From assembly GCF_003309065.1 (NCBI RefSeq), contig NZ_POAF01000009.1, positions 17,883 through 81,882 on the forward strand: a DNA stretch of 64,000 nucleotides. The letters are read 5' to 3'. Both the position numbers and the translations under genes were made by a program. Positions within the stretch are counted from its first letter, which is position 1. Every line of letters starts with the position of its first letter. Of this stretch, positions 31,475 to 39,324 are shown one piece after another. The notes below the pieces were generated by a model. It saw only the letters and a program-made list of their open reading frames with translations. It searched no databases and was not told the DNA's origin. This DNA is from Glutamicibacter soli (GTDB taxonomy: Bacteria; Actinomycetota; Actinomycetes; Actinomycetales; Micrococcaceae).

Positions 31475-31511
31475 AGCTGCCCTGCCCGAACATGTTTCGG
31501 GCAGGGCAGCT
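31475..31511 (+). terminator. aceE terminator
   Basis: 16-bp perfect arms AGCTGCCCTGCCCGAA (31475-31490) and TTCGGGCAGGGCAGCT (31496-31511), loop CATGT. Confidence 0.88.
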
Positions 31512-31577
31512 TGCCGTTAACCGCTGGCTCGGGCACCGCTGGATCTGAGGCGAAGGCGCAACGCTAAACTTGAAGGC

Positions 31578-32786
31578 ATGGTCCCAGAAACCGAATCGAT
31601 CGCCGCCGCGCGCGCCCGGGCAGCCCGCACTGCGCCGAGCGCCGAAACCGTCAAGCGGCTCAAGAACCACATCGGCGTGCTGTCCACGACCGCGCTGAAG
31701 TACCTGGACCAGCAGCTGCCCTGGTACCGCTCGCTGGAGCCGAACGAGCGCGCGGCCCTGGGCCTGATCGCGCAGAAGGGCATCTCCACATTCGTCACCT
31801 GGTACGAGGACCCCTCCTCCACCCCGTCCTGGGTGGTCACCGACGTGTTCGGCGCCGCCCCGACCGAGCTGACCCGTTCCATCTCGCTGCAGAAAGCGCT
31901 GGGCCTGCTGCGCACCATCGTGGAGGTCGTCGAATCCCAAGTCCCGGACATCGCCCCGGAGAAGGAACAGGCGGCCCTGCGCGAAGCGGTGCTGCGCTAT
32001 TCCCGCGAGGTCGCCTTCGCCGCCGCCGACGTCTACGCCCGCGCGGCCGAAACCCGCGGCGCCTGGGACTCCCGGCTGGAGGCCCACGTGGTGGATGCGG
32101 TGCTCCACGGCGAGGGCCACGATTCGCTCTCCTCCCGGCTGGCCGCCATCGGCTGGAAGTCGCAGAGCAACATCCGAATCCTGGTCGGCGCCACCCCGGG
32201 CTCGAACTCGGTCAGCTTCGTCTCCGCCATCCGGCGCCTGGCCACCCGATACGCTCGCGACTCGCTGGTCAGCGTGCTGGGCGACCGCTCGGTGCTGATG
32301 CTCTCGGACACCAAGTTCGAGGAGGCAGACCTGGGCCGGCTGGCCCGCTTCTTCGGGCCCGGCCCGCTGGTCTACTCCCCCTTGGCCGCCACGGTCACCG
32401 ACATGCCGCAGGCCGCGCAGGCAGCCATCGCGGGCTACGCCGCCGCCTGCGCCTGGCCCCAGGCGCCGAACCCGGTGGGGGCCGATGACCTGTGGCCTGA
32501 ACGCGCCTTCAACGGCGACGAGCTGGCGCGCACCGCGCTGCTCGAACGCGTCTACCGGCCGCTGCAGCAGGCCTCCAACGGGTTGCTGGAAACGCTGTCC
32601 AGCTATCTGGCCCTGGGCCATTCGCTCGAAGGCACCGCGCGCGGGCTGTTCGTGCACGCCAACACCGTGCGCTACCGGCTCAAGCGCGTCTCCGAGGTGA
32701 CCGGCTGGGATCCGCTGTCCCCGCGCGACGCCTTCGTGCTGCAAAGCGCGCTGGTGGTGGGGCGCCTGGCTGACTCGGGCCAGTAG
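31578..32786 (+). CDS. fasR: PucR/CdaR-type regulator, probable activator of fatty acid synthesis (FasR-like)
   Basis: 402 residues. The C-terminal helix-turn-helix LSSYLALGHSLEGTARGLFVHANTVRYRLKRVSEVTGWDP is the PucR C-terminal domain; the N-terminal 280 residues are a helical plus GGDEF-like sensor region. In Streptomyces a protein of this family immediately upstream of fabD (FasR) activates the fab operon; position and order here are the same, so the symbol is by synteny. It starts 67 bases after the aceE terminator. Confidence 0.82.
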   Translation: MVPETESIAAARARAARTAPSAETVKRLKNHIGVLSTTALKYLDQQLPWYRSLEPNERAALGLIAQKGISTFVTWYEDPSSTPSWVVTDVFGAAPTELTRSISLQKALGLLRTIVEVVESQVPDIAPEKEQAALREAVLRYSREVAFAAADVYARAAETRGAWDSRLEAHVVDAVLHGEGHDSLSSRLAAIGWKSQSNIRILVGATPGSNSVSFVSAIRRLATRYARDSLVSVLGDRSVLMLSDTKFEEADLGRLARFFGPGPLVYSPLAATVTDMPQAAQAAIAGYAAACAWPQAPNPVGADDLWPERAFNGDELARTALLERVYRPLQQASNGLLETLSSYLALGHSLEGTARGLFVHANTVRYRLKRVSEVTGWDPLSPRDAFVLQSALVVGRLADSGQ

Positions 32787-32951
32787 CGCTTTTGGCGGTT
32801 CCGCACAGTTGCCGGACCGTCATGCAGCGGCGTTACATGGGTTTTTGCCTCCCCCATGCGCTAGGCTTTTGTAGGAAACCTACAATCCGTGACCGCGAGC
32901 TTGGTGCGTGACCACGCGCCACGAGGCCGCAATCTTTGGAAAGCTGTAAGA

Positions 32952-33875
32952 GTGTTAGCAATCGTATGCCCGGGACAGGGCTCCCAGACCCCAGGTTTTC
33001 TTTCCGAGTGGCTCGACGTCGACGGCGTGCGTGAGCATCTTGCCTCGCTGAGCGAAATCACCGGCCGCGACCTGATCGAGCACGGCACCGTCTCCGACGA
33101 GGAGACCATCAAGGACACCGCAGTGGCGCAGCCGCTGATCGTGGCCGCCGGCTTGATCACCGCCCGCGCGCTGTTCGGCGAGCAGCTTCCGGCCAACTCC
33201 GTGCTGGCCGGACACTCCGTCGGCGAAATCACAGCCTCAGCCCTGGCCGGCGCGCTGAGCGAGAACGACGCAATGAACTTCGTGCGCGTGCGCGCCAACG
33301 CCATGGCCGAAGCCGCCGCGGCAACCCCGACCGGCATGGCCGCAGTGCTCGGAGGCGACCCGCAGGAGGTCCTTGACCGCCTGGCCGAACTGGATTTGAC
33401 CCCGGCCAACGCCAACGGCGGCGGGCAGACCGTCGCCGCAGGCACCATGGAGCAGCTGGCGGCGCTGGGCGAGAACCCTCCGGCCAAGGCCCGCGTGATC
33501 CCACTCAAGGTCGCCGGCGCATTCCACACCGCGCACATGGCCCCGGCCGTCGGCGTGCTGCAGGAACTGGCAGACACCCTGGCCCCCGCCGAGCCGGCCA
33601 CCACCCTACTGTCCAACTACGACGGCCAGGCTGTCGCCTCGGGTGCGGCCAACCTCGAATCCCTGGTGGCCCAGGTATCCCGCCCAGTCCGCTGGGACCT
33701 GTGCATGCAGACCCTCGCAGCCCAGGGCGTCACCGGCATCCTGGAGCTGGCTCCGGCCGGCACCCTGGTAGGCCTGGCCCGCCGCGGACTGAAGGGCGTG
33801 AAGGGCATGGCCCTGAAGTCCCCCGCGGACCTGGACGCCGCCCGCGAGTTCATCGCCGAGCACACCGCCAACTAG
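32952..33875 (+). CDS. fabD: Malonyl-CoA:ACP transacylase
   Basis: Loads malonate on ACP for fatty acid synthesis. 307 residues: GQGSQ at 9-13, nucleophile Ser89 in LAGHSVGE, Arg in FVRVRANAM, and catalytic His in VAGAFHTAHM. The GTG at 32952 begins directly with the family start LAIVCPGQGSQ. A strong ribosome site is lacking (only GTAAGAG). First of fabD-acpP-fabF. fabH, which often follows fabD in actinobacteria, is absent here. Confidence 0.95.
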   Translation: MLAIVCPGQGSQTPGFLSEWLDVDGVREHLASLSEITGRDLIEHGTVSDEETIKDTAVAQPLIVAAGLITARALFGEQLPANSVLAGHSVGEITASALAGALSENDAMNFVRVRANAMAEAAAATPTGMAAVLGGDPQEVLDRLAELDLTPANANGGGQTVAAGTMEQLAALGENPPAKARVIPLKVAGAFHTAHMAPAVGVLQELADTLAPAEPATTLLSNYDGQAVASGAANLESLVAQVSRPVRWDLCMQTLAAQGVTGILELAPAGTLVGLARRGLKGVKGMALKSPADLDAAREFIAEHTAN

Positions 33876-33964
33876 GCGCCGCACCGCGCCAGCTGAAATT
33901 TTTCGCCCGCTTGACGCGTCATCGCCCAACCGGCGAGGGCCATCTGGCCTAAGCTTTAAGCGGT

Positions 33965-34006
33965 GAAACCCTGTCCGTGCCCCGCACGGGACGCGGAGAG
34001 GGTTTC
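33965..34006 (+). other. Nested hairpin in the fabD-acpP spacer
   Basis: GAAACCCT (33965-33972) pairs with AGGGTTTC (33999-34006) and encloses a second stem CCGTGC/GCACGG around a CCC loop. No T-run follows; it could stabilise or attenuate the transcript before acpP. Confidence 0.5.
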
Positions 34007-34093
34007 GAACAGTCGGATCACGGCCCGTTACCGCGGGCATGAATCCAGAGCAACGACCGGATCCCTCCGGCATCATGAGAAAAGGAGCCATCC

Positions 34094-34339
34094 ATGGCTA
34101 GCAACGAAGAAATCCTGGCAGGCCTCGCCGAAATCGTTAACTCGGAGACCGGCCTGGACGAAGCAGACGTGCAGCTGGACAAGTCCTTCACCGAGGACCT
34201 GGACATCGACTCGATCTCGATGATGACCATCGTCGTTGAGGCCGAGGAAAAGTTCGAGGTCAAGATTCCGGACGAGGAAGTCAAGAACCTGAAGACCGTG
34301 GGCGACGCCGTGAACTTCATCGCCGGCGCCCAGGCCTAG
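34094..34339 (+). CDS. acpP: Acyl carrier protein
   Basis: 81 residues, strongly acidic. The phosphopantetheine attachment site is Ser40 in EDLDIDSISMM (DSI in place of the usual DSL). A good AAAGGAG box precedes the ATG, consistent with the high level needed of ACP. It carries the growing chain between FabD, FabF and the other FAS II enzymes. Confidence 0.96.
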   Translation: MASNEEILAGLAEIVNSETGLDEADVQLDKSFTEDLDIDSISMMTIVVEAEEKFEVKIPDEEVKNLKTVGDAVNFIAGAQA

Positions 34340-34348
34340 CAGCATTCC

Positions 34349-34369
34349 GCCAGCGAACTTTTCGCTGGC
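34349..34369 (+). terminator. Hairpin between acpP and fabF (attenuator candidate)
   Basis: GCCAGCGAA (34349-34357), CTT loop, TTCGCTGGC (34361-34369), starting 10 bases after the acpP stop. No T-run follows. It could reduce fabF relative to acpP or protect the acpP mRNA 3' end. Confidence 0.55.
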
Positions 34370-34465
34370 ACGCCGTTGTGCGGGCAAGCCGTGCACACCG
34401 GCCGGTACGTCAAGCCGGCCCCCACAAATTTTAAACAGCAAAGTTGTACCCCAGTAGAGAGTTTG

Positions 34466-35716
34466 ATGATGGCGCGCAAAGTAGTGATCACCGGTCTCGG
34501 AGCCACCACCCCCATCGGTGGGGACGTCCCTACCCTGTGGGAGAACGCCCTGAAGGGTGTTTCCGGCGCCGCAACCATGGAAGACAGCTGGGTCGAGGAA
34601 TACGACCTGCCGGTGACCTTCGCCGCCCGCGCCTCCGTGCAGCCTTCCGAGGTGCTGACCCGCCCGGAGACCAAGCGCATGGACCCGTCCACGCAGTTCG
34701 CCGTCGTGGCGGCCCGCGAGGCCTGGGCCGACTCGGGCCTGTCCAAGGACGACGTCGACCGCAACAAGCTTGCCGTGGCCTTCGCCACCGGCATCGGCGG
34801 CGTCTGGACGCTGCTGAACGCCTGGGACACCCTGAAGGAAAAGGGCCCGCGCCGCGTGCTGCCGATGACCGTGCCGATGCTGATGCCCAACGGCCCGGCA
34901 GCCGCGGTGTCGCTGGACCTGGGAGCCGCCGGCGGCGCCCACACCCCCGTCTCCGCCTGCGCATCGGGCACCGAGGCCATGCACGTGGGCATGGAGCTGA
35001 TCCGCGCCGGCAAGGCCGACGTGGTCATGGTCGGCGGCGCGGAAGCCGCCATCCACCCGATGCCGATTGCAGCGTTCTCCTCCATGCACGCCCTCTCGCG
35101 CCGCAACGACGATCCGGCCAAGGCTTCGCGCCCGTACGACGTGGACCGCGACGGCTTCGTGATGGGCGAAGGCGCCGGCGCACTGGTGCTGGAGTCCGAG
35201 GAGCACGCGCTGGCCCGCGGCGCCCGCATCTACGCCGAGCTGGCAGGCTCGTCGGTCACCGCCGATGCCTACCACATCACCGCGCCGGACCCGGAGGGCC
35301 TGGGCGCCACCCGCGCGCTGAAGGCCGCCATGTACGACGGCCGCATCCAGCCGGAGGACGTGGTGCACGTGAACGCGCACGCCACCTCCACCCCGGTAGG
35401 CGACAAGCCCGAGTACACCGCGCTGAAGGCCGCCCTGGGCGACCAGCTGGACAATGTCCTGGTCTCCGCCACCAAGTCGCAGATGGGCCACCTGCTTGGC
35501 GCATCCGGCGCCGTGGAGTCCGTGCTGACCACCCTGGCGATCTACCACCGCAAGGCCCCGGTCACCATCAACCTGGACAACCAGGATCCGGAGATCCCGC
35601 TGAACGTCGTCACCGGCGCTCCGGCCGACCTGCCGGCCGAGGGCTCGATCGTCGCGCTGAACAACTCCTTCGGCTTCGGCGGCCACAACGCCGTCGTCGC
35701 GATCCGCAGCATCTAG
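34466..35716 (+). CDS. fabF: 3-oxoacyl-ACP synthase II (KAS II)
   Basis: Condensing enzyme that elongates acyl-ACP with malonyl-ACP. 416 residues with the Cys-His-His triad: Cys165 in VSACASGTEAM, His in VNAHATSTPVGDKPE and His in FGFGGHNAVV. QMGHLLGASGAVE is also conserved. Two adjacent ATGs (34466, 34469) are equally possible. By position it corresponds to kasA of mycobacteria, but only one copy is present, not a kasA-kasB pair. Confidence 0.95.
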   Translation: MMARKVVITGLGATTPIGGDVPTLWENALKGVSGAATMEDSWVEEYDLPVTFAARASVQPSEVLTRPETKRMDPSTQFAVVAAREAWADSGLSKDDVDRNKLAVAFATGIGGVWTLLNAWDTLKEKGPRRVLPMTVPMLMPNGPAAAVSLDLGAAGGAHTPVSACASGTEAMHVGMELIRAGKADVVMVGGAEAAIHPMPIAAFSSMHALSRRNDDPAKASRPYDVDRDGFVMGEGAGALVLESEEHALARGARIYAELAGSSVTADAYHITAPDPEGLGATRALKAAMYDGRIQPEDVVHVNAHATSTPVGDKPEYTALKAALGDQLDNVLVSATKSQMGHLLGASGAVESVLTTLAIYHRKAPVTINLDNQDPEIPLNVVTGAPADLPAEGSIVALNNSFGFGGHNAVVAIRSI

Positions 35717-35730
35717 CAGCAGCTGTGCCC

Positions 35731-35768
35731 CCGCGGGCCGGAACCGAGCATTCGGTTCCGGCCCGCGG
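35731..35768 (+). terminator. Terminator of the fab operon
   Basis: 17-bp perfect stem, CCGCGGGCCGGAACCGA (35731-35747) with TCGGTTCCGGCCCGCGG (35752-35768), loop GCAT. Confidence 0.88.
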
Positions 35769-35867
35769 CGCGTTAACTGCACGTCCCTATTGTCGCCGGG
35801 CGCCGGGCGTTGCTACGCTCGATCTCGACAGGCCACCGATCATTTTCCACCTTTTAGGAGCCGCATC

Positions 35868-36443
35868 ATGCGCACCTTGATCGCCACCGCATTCATCTCG
35901 CTGGACGGGGTCATGGAGGCGCCCGGCGGCGAACCCGGCTACCGCAACTCCGGCTGGACCATGAGCTCGGTGGACTTCGACCCGGCCGCCTACGAGATGA
36001 AGGGCACCGAACAGGGCGAGGCCACGGCTCTGCTGCTGGGGCGCCGCAGCTACCAGGCCTTCTCCCCCGTCTGGCCGGCGATGACCGAGGAATTCCCCGG
36101 CTACAACGCGATGCCCAAGTACGTGGTCTCCACGACGCTCAAGGACAAGGACCTGGTGGACAACTGGGGCGAAACCACGATCCTGCGTTCGGCCTCCGAC
36201 GTGGCCCGGCTGCGCGCCAGCGACGGCGGACCGATCAGCATCCACGGCTCCGCGACGCTGGTCCACTCGCTGCAGGAGCACCACCTGATCGACCGCTACC
36301 ACCTGCTGGTTTTCCCGGTGCTGCTCGGCGCCGGCAAGCGCCTGTTCAGCAGCGCCGACCTGGACGCGCAGAAGCTCAAGCTCGTCGACTCCGCCGTCTA
36401 TTCCAACGGCATCCAGAAGAACGTGTTCGACGTGCTGCGCTGA
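35868..36443 (+). CDS. Dihydrofolate reductase family protein (RibD C-terminal fold)
   Basis: 191 residues: MRTLIATAFISLDGVMEAPGGE at the start, LLLGRRSYQAFSPVWP, YVVSTTLKD, and the C-terminal ISIHGSATLVHSLQEHHLIDRYHLLVFPVLLGAGKRLF are the RibD_C pattern. These small NADPH reductases are usually of unknown substrate; they are not the essential FolA. Ribosome site AGGAG upstream of the ATG. Convergent with the interrupted VOC gene. Confidence 0.88.
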   Translation: MRTLIATAFISLDGVMEAPGGEPGYRNSGWTMSSVDFDPAAYEMKGTEQGEATALLLGRRSYQAFSPVWPAMTEEFPGYNAMPKYVVSTTLKDKDLVDNWGETTILRSASDVARLRASDGGPISIHGSATLVHSLQEHHLIDRYHLLVFPVLLGAGKRLFSSADLDAQKLKLVDSAVYSNGIQKNVFDVLR

Positions 36444-36457
36444 TCTGCGCTCCTGCG

Positions 36458-36832
36458 CTACAGATAGGGCCGGGTGATCAGCTCGAGGTAGTGGCCCGAC
36501 GGGTCCAGCAGGTAGACGCCCCGGCCGCCGTGCTCGCGGTTGATCTGCCCGGCCAGCTGGCGCTGCGGATCGGCCCAGTGCTCGATCCCGCGCGCGCCGA
36601 TCAGCGCGCAGGCCCGATCGAAGTGCGCATCATCGAGCAGATATGCGTAGTGCTGCGGCGGGAACTGCATTGGCGGCGTGGCGAATTGCAGCAGCACGCC
36701 GCCGCCGATGCCGATGTTTTGGAACGGCCCCCAAGAGGGCTACCGCTCGGCCTCCAGCAGCTCGATGTAGAACTCGGCCATCTGGGCCGCGTCGGTCGAG
36801 GCGATGATGGTGTGGTTGAAGTGCGCGGTCAT
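36458..36832 (-). pseudogene. VOC family gene interrupted by an in-frame TAG
   Basis: A 125-codon frame starting at the ATG ending at 36832 (MTAHFNHTIIASTDAAQMAEFYIELLEAER) meets TAG at 36740-36742. It continues in the same frame with PSWGPFQNIGIGGGVLLQFATPPMQ and on to GRGVYLLDPSGHYLELITRPYL. Both sides are coherent VOC sequence with no frameshift. The single nonsense codon leaves a 30-residue peptide or allows restart at an internal Met/Leu codon. A one-base error in the assembly would look the same. Confidence 0.82.
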
Positions 36833-36999
36833 GTTTCCCTCTCGTTGTACGGTTTCCGGTGTGCTTGGAAGGTGCATACGCAGGGAGGAGCGCGGATCAG
36901 GGAACGACCAGATGGCCGTTCCGGGAGCGGCCTGTGGTGGCCTGACTGGTCTTCATCACGATCGATCCTAGCACCAGAGGGTCGTCAGAAGGCAGATGC

Positions 37000-37036
37000 A
37001 CAAAATGCGATCCCCCGCAGGGGGATCGCATTTTGT
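37000..37036. terminator. Strong two-way terminator
   Basis: Perfect 17-bp stem ACAAAATGCGATCCCCC (37000-37016), GCA loop, GGGGGATCGCATTTTGT (37020-37036), followed by TTTTA. It lies beyond the DUF3145 stop (minus) and after the reductase/VOC pair. The rest of 36833-37112 holds no gene I can see. Confidence 0.88.
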
Positions 37037-37112
37037 TTTAGGTAACAACCCCGCACCACCGGGGCTGGATCCGGGCCGGCTCGCGCAGACTCGGAGACTA
37101 GTTAACCAGTGG

Positions 37113-37616
37113 CTAAACCACCTGGTTGAGCCATCGAACAGAGGAGTTCTCCCCTGCATGTCGGAAGGGTTCGAGCTCCTCATCCCAAGCCTCGCCCAGG
37201 GCAATGGACATTTCCTGGTAGAAGATCGAGGGATTGCCGTCGCCCTTTTCATAGGCCCAGCGGATGCGCTCTTCGCTGATCATGACGTTGCCGGCCGTGT
37301 CGATGGTGGCGTGGAAGATCCCCAGATCCGGGGTCACCGACCAGCGGCTGCCGTCGACGCCCGGGCTCGGGTCCTCGGTGATTTCGAATCGCAGATGCTG
37401 CCACCCGTGGATTGCGCTGGTCAGCAACGCGCCAGTGCCTTGGGGTCCTACCCACTCAATTTCGGCACGACGAAAGCCGGGTGCAGCGTGCTGTTCGGTC
37501 CATTCCATCTTGACCGGTTTTCCGAGCACGGACCCGATTGCCCATTCCAGATGTGGGCATAGCGCAGCAGTGGCGGAATGAATATAAATTACGCCCCTGG
37601 TCATCGGTGCAGACAT
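37113..37616 (-). CDS. DUF3145 domain protein
   Basis: 167 residues, strongly conserved across actinobacteria and usually next to the fab operon. Blocks seen: RGVIYIHSATAALCPHLEWAIGSVLG, RRAEIEWVGPQGTGALLTSAIHGWQHLRFEITEDPSPG and IRWAYEKGDGNPSIFYQEMSIALGEAWDEELEPFRHAGE. Function unknown; the constant location beside fabF suggests a link to lipid synthesis. Confidence 0.9.
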   Translation of the reverse strand: MSAPMTRGVIYIHSATAALCPHLEWAIGSVLGKPVKMEWTEQHAAPGFRRAEIEWVGPQGTGALLTSAIHGWQHLRFEITEDPSPGVDGSRWSVTPDLGIFHATIDTAGNVMISEERIRWAYEKGDGNPSIFYQEMSIALGEAWDEELEPFRHAGENSSVRWLNQVV

Positions 37617-37757
37617 GCCATCCTCCGTACGGTGTTGATCGTCTTCCCCTACGTCAACATCGTGGTGGTGCAGCTACCGCCGATAGTTCCATTTTGCCCG
37701 ATGAACAGCACTTTTCGCTACTCGGGAGGGTAATTAGGAGGGAATTGGTAGATTCCC

Positions 37758-38750
37758 TCAGGCGCGCGGGTGCGCCTGCCGGTAGCTTTGGCGCAGCCGG
37801 TCCACCGAAACATGGGTGTAGAGCTGGGTCGTGGCCAGCGACGCGTGGCCGAGGAACTCCTGGACTGCGCGCAGATCCGCTCCACCATCGAGCAAATGGG
37901 TGGCCACCGTATGGCGCAGGGCATGCGGCCCGCTGGCGGCGGTATCCCCCAGCGATTTCAGCGCCTGCGAAATCACGTCGCGGGCCTGGCGCACATTCAA
38001 CCTGCCGCCGCGCACGCCGACCAGCAGGGCGCCCTGGGCCTTTTCCTCGTCGACCAGAACGGCCCGATGGGTCAGCAGCCAGGAGGTCAGCACCCGCTGG
38101 GCGGGATTGCCGAACGGCACCATCCGTTCCTTGTTGCCCTTGCCGACAACCTTCAGCGTGCGGCGGCTGAAATCCAGATCCTTCACGTCCAAGGAGACCA
38201 GTTCGCTGATGCGCAGCCCCGAGGCGTAGAGCAGCTCGGCGATCACGCGGTCGCGGGCGTGGACCGCCAGCTGCTGCGGGCTCTGCGGCGCCTCATCGTC
38301 CGCCGCGCCGTCCTGTCCGGTGTGCTCGCCGGTATCCGCGAGCAGCCGGTCGATCTGCCCGGGTTGCAGCACATGCGGCAGGCGGCGCTCCTTCTTCGGC
38401 GCGGCCAGGCGCAGGGCCGGATCCTCGGCCACCAGCTGGTGCTTCAGCGCCCAGGCGAAGAAGTTCTTCACCGAGGAGATGCGCCGCGCGATAGTGGTGC
38501 GCGAGATCTGCGCTTCGTGCATGCTGGCCAGCCACTCGCGCAGCATCTCCACGTCGACATGGTGCGGTGCGCTGACCTGCCGGGTGGAGTGCAGGAACGT
38601 GCCCATGGTGCGCAGGTCGACCTCGTAGGCGCGCAGCGTGTTTTCGCTGCGCCCGCGCTGCAAGCGCAGGTAATCCAGATAGTCGGCGACCGGTTCGGCG
38701 AACGAGGCCGGCAGCTGCGGGGTCTTGGTGGCGTTGGTGTCCTGCTTCAT
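37758..38750 (-). CDS. xerC: Tyrosine recombinase XerC
   Basis: 330 residues; resolves chromosome dimers with XerD. N-terminal SAM-like domain (FAEPVADYLDYLRLQRGRSENTLRAYEVDL). The catalytic set is Arg180 in SGLRISEL, Lys in VGKGNKERMVPFG, His276 and Arg279 in HALRHTVATHLL, His302 in LGHASLATTQ and Tyr311. An insertion of about 20 residues (TGEHTGQDGAADDEAPQSPQQ) makes it longer than usual. It normally follows dprA in the yraN-comM-dprA run; the integrated element now separates it from its upstream promoter region. Confidence 0.94.
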   Translation of the reverse strand: MKQDTNATKTPQLPASFAEPVADYLDYLRLQRGRSENTLRAYEVDLRTMGTFLHSTRQVSAPHHVDVEMLREWLASMHEAQISRTTIARRISSVKNFFAWALKHQLVAEDPALRLAAPKKERRLPHVLQPGQIDRLLADTGEHTGQDGAADDEAPQSPQQLAVHARDRVIAELLYASGLRISELVSLDVKDLDFSRRTLKVVGKGNKERMVPFGNPAQRVLTSWLLTHRAVLVDEEKAQGALLVGVRGGRLNVRQARDVISQALKSLGDTAASGPHALRHTVATHLLDGGADLRAVQEFLGHASLATTQLYTHVSVDRLRQSYRQAHPRA

Positions 38751-38781
38751 CCCTTCGAGGATACCGCGACGCACCTGCGGG

Positions 38782-39303
38782 TTAGGTGCGCGCCAGCTTC
38801 CACCCCGCGTCGTTGCGAACCGCCAAGCCGCGGCCCTGCAAGGTGGACAGCCCGCGCAGCGTCTGCAGGATCGTGACGCCGCTGCGCGCTGAGATCTCAT
38901 CCGGGCTCATCGGCCTGGTGAAGGACAAGACGTCGTAGAGCATGCCGACCTCCGCGGGCAGCCCGTCCACCGGACGCTGACGCGGGTCGTCGGGTTCACT
39001 GGCGGCAACGCCGGCGGGTGCGTCTGGCCCGAGGCCCAGCAGCTCGGCCGCCTCGGCGGGTGCGTCTGGCCCGAGGCCCAGCAGCTCGGCCGCCTCGGCG
39101 GGGCTGGAGATCAGTTCGGCGGCTCCGGAGCGGATCAGCCGGTGGGTGCCCGCCGAGTTCGGCGAGAACACGCTGCCGGGCACCGCCGCGACATCCCTGC
39201 CCAGCTCCACGGCATGGCTTGCCGTGTTCAGCGCCCCGGAGCGGTGCCGCGCCTCGGTGATGATGGTCAACCTGCTGAAGGCGGCAATCAACCGGTTGCG
39301 GTT
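38782..39303 (-). pseudogene. dprA: dprA, C-terminal fragment (cut off by the integrated element)
   Basis: 174 codons of DprA/Smf, the RecA loader in natural transformation. Frame ...RNRNRLIAAFSRLTIITEARHRSGALNTASHAVELGRDVAAVPGSVFS is the second half of the Rossmann-like domain, followed by the C-terminal winged-helix (VGMLYDVLSFTRPMSPDEISARSGV). No start codon or ribosome site belongs to it; the N-terminal part is at 50017-50793. Joining the two at the TT core gives one frame with FLNRNRLIAAFS. A product from this piece alone would lack the nucleotide-binding start of the fold. Confidence 0.92.
39013..39096. repeat. Two tandem 42-bp units inside dprA
   Basis: Two perfect 42-bp copies (39013-39054 and 39055-39096) plus a partial third. 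In-frame, they encode a repeated 14-residue AEAAELLGLGPDAP in the linker before the winged-helix domain. A recent slippage duplication that keeps the frame. Confidence 0.9.
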
Positions 39304-39315
39304 GCGGAAACGTAC
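39292..39315. mobile_element. attL of the integrated element
   Basis: Crossover dinucleotide TT at 39302-39303. Chromosome side CCGGTTGCGG (39292-39301), element side GCGGAAACGTAC (39304-39315). The site is inferred from restoration of the dprA frame. It is supported by symmetry: reconstructed attB has GGTT...AACC and attP has GTTTC-N8-GAAAC, both centred on TT. Confidence 0.78.
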
Positions 39316-39324
39316 AATGCATGT

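Noticed and set aside
36740..36742. TAG as a recoded (pyrrolysine or selenocysteine) codon
   Set aside because: No recoding elements nearby, TAG is not the Sec codon, and VOC proteins have no such residue here.
39013..39096. Possible CRISPR-like repeat
   Set aside because: Only two abutting units with no spacers, in-frame inside dprA.
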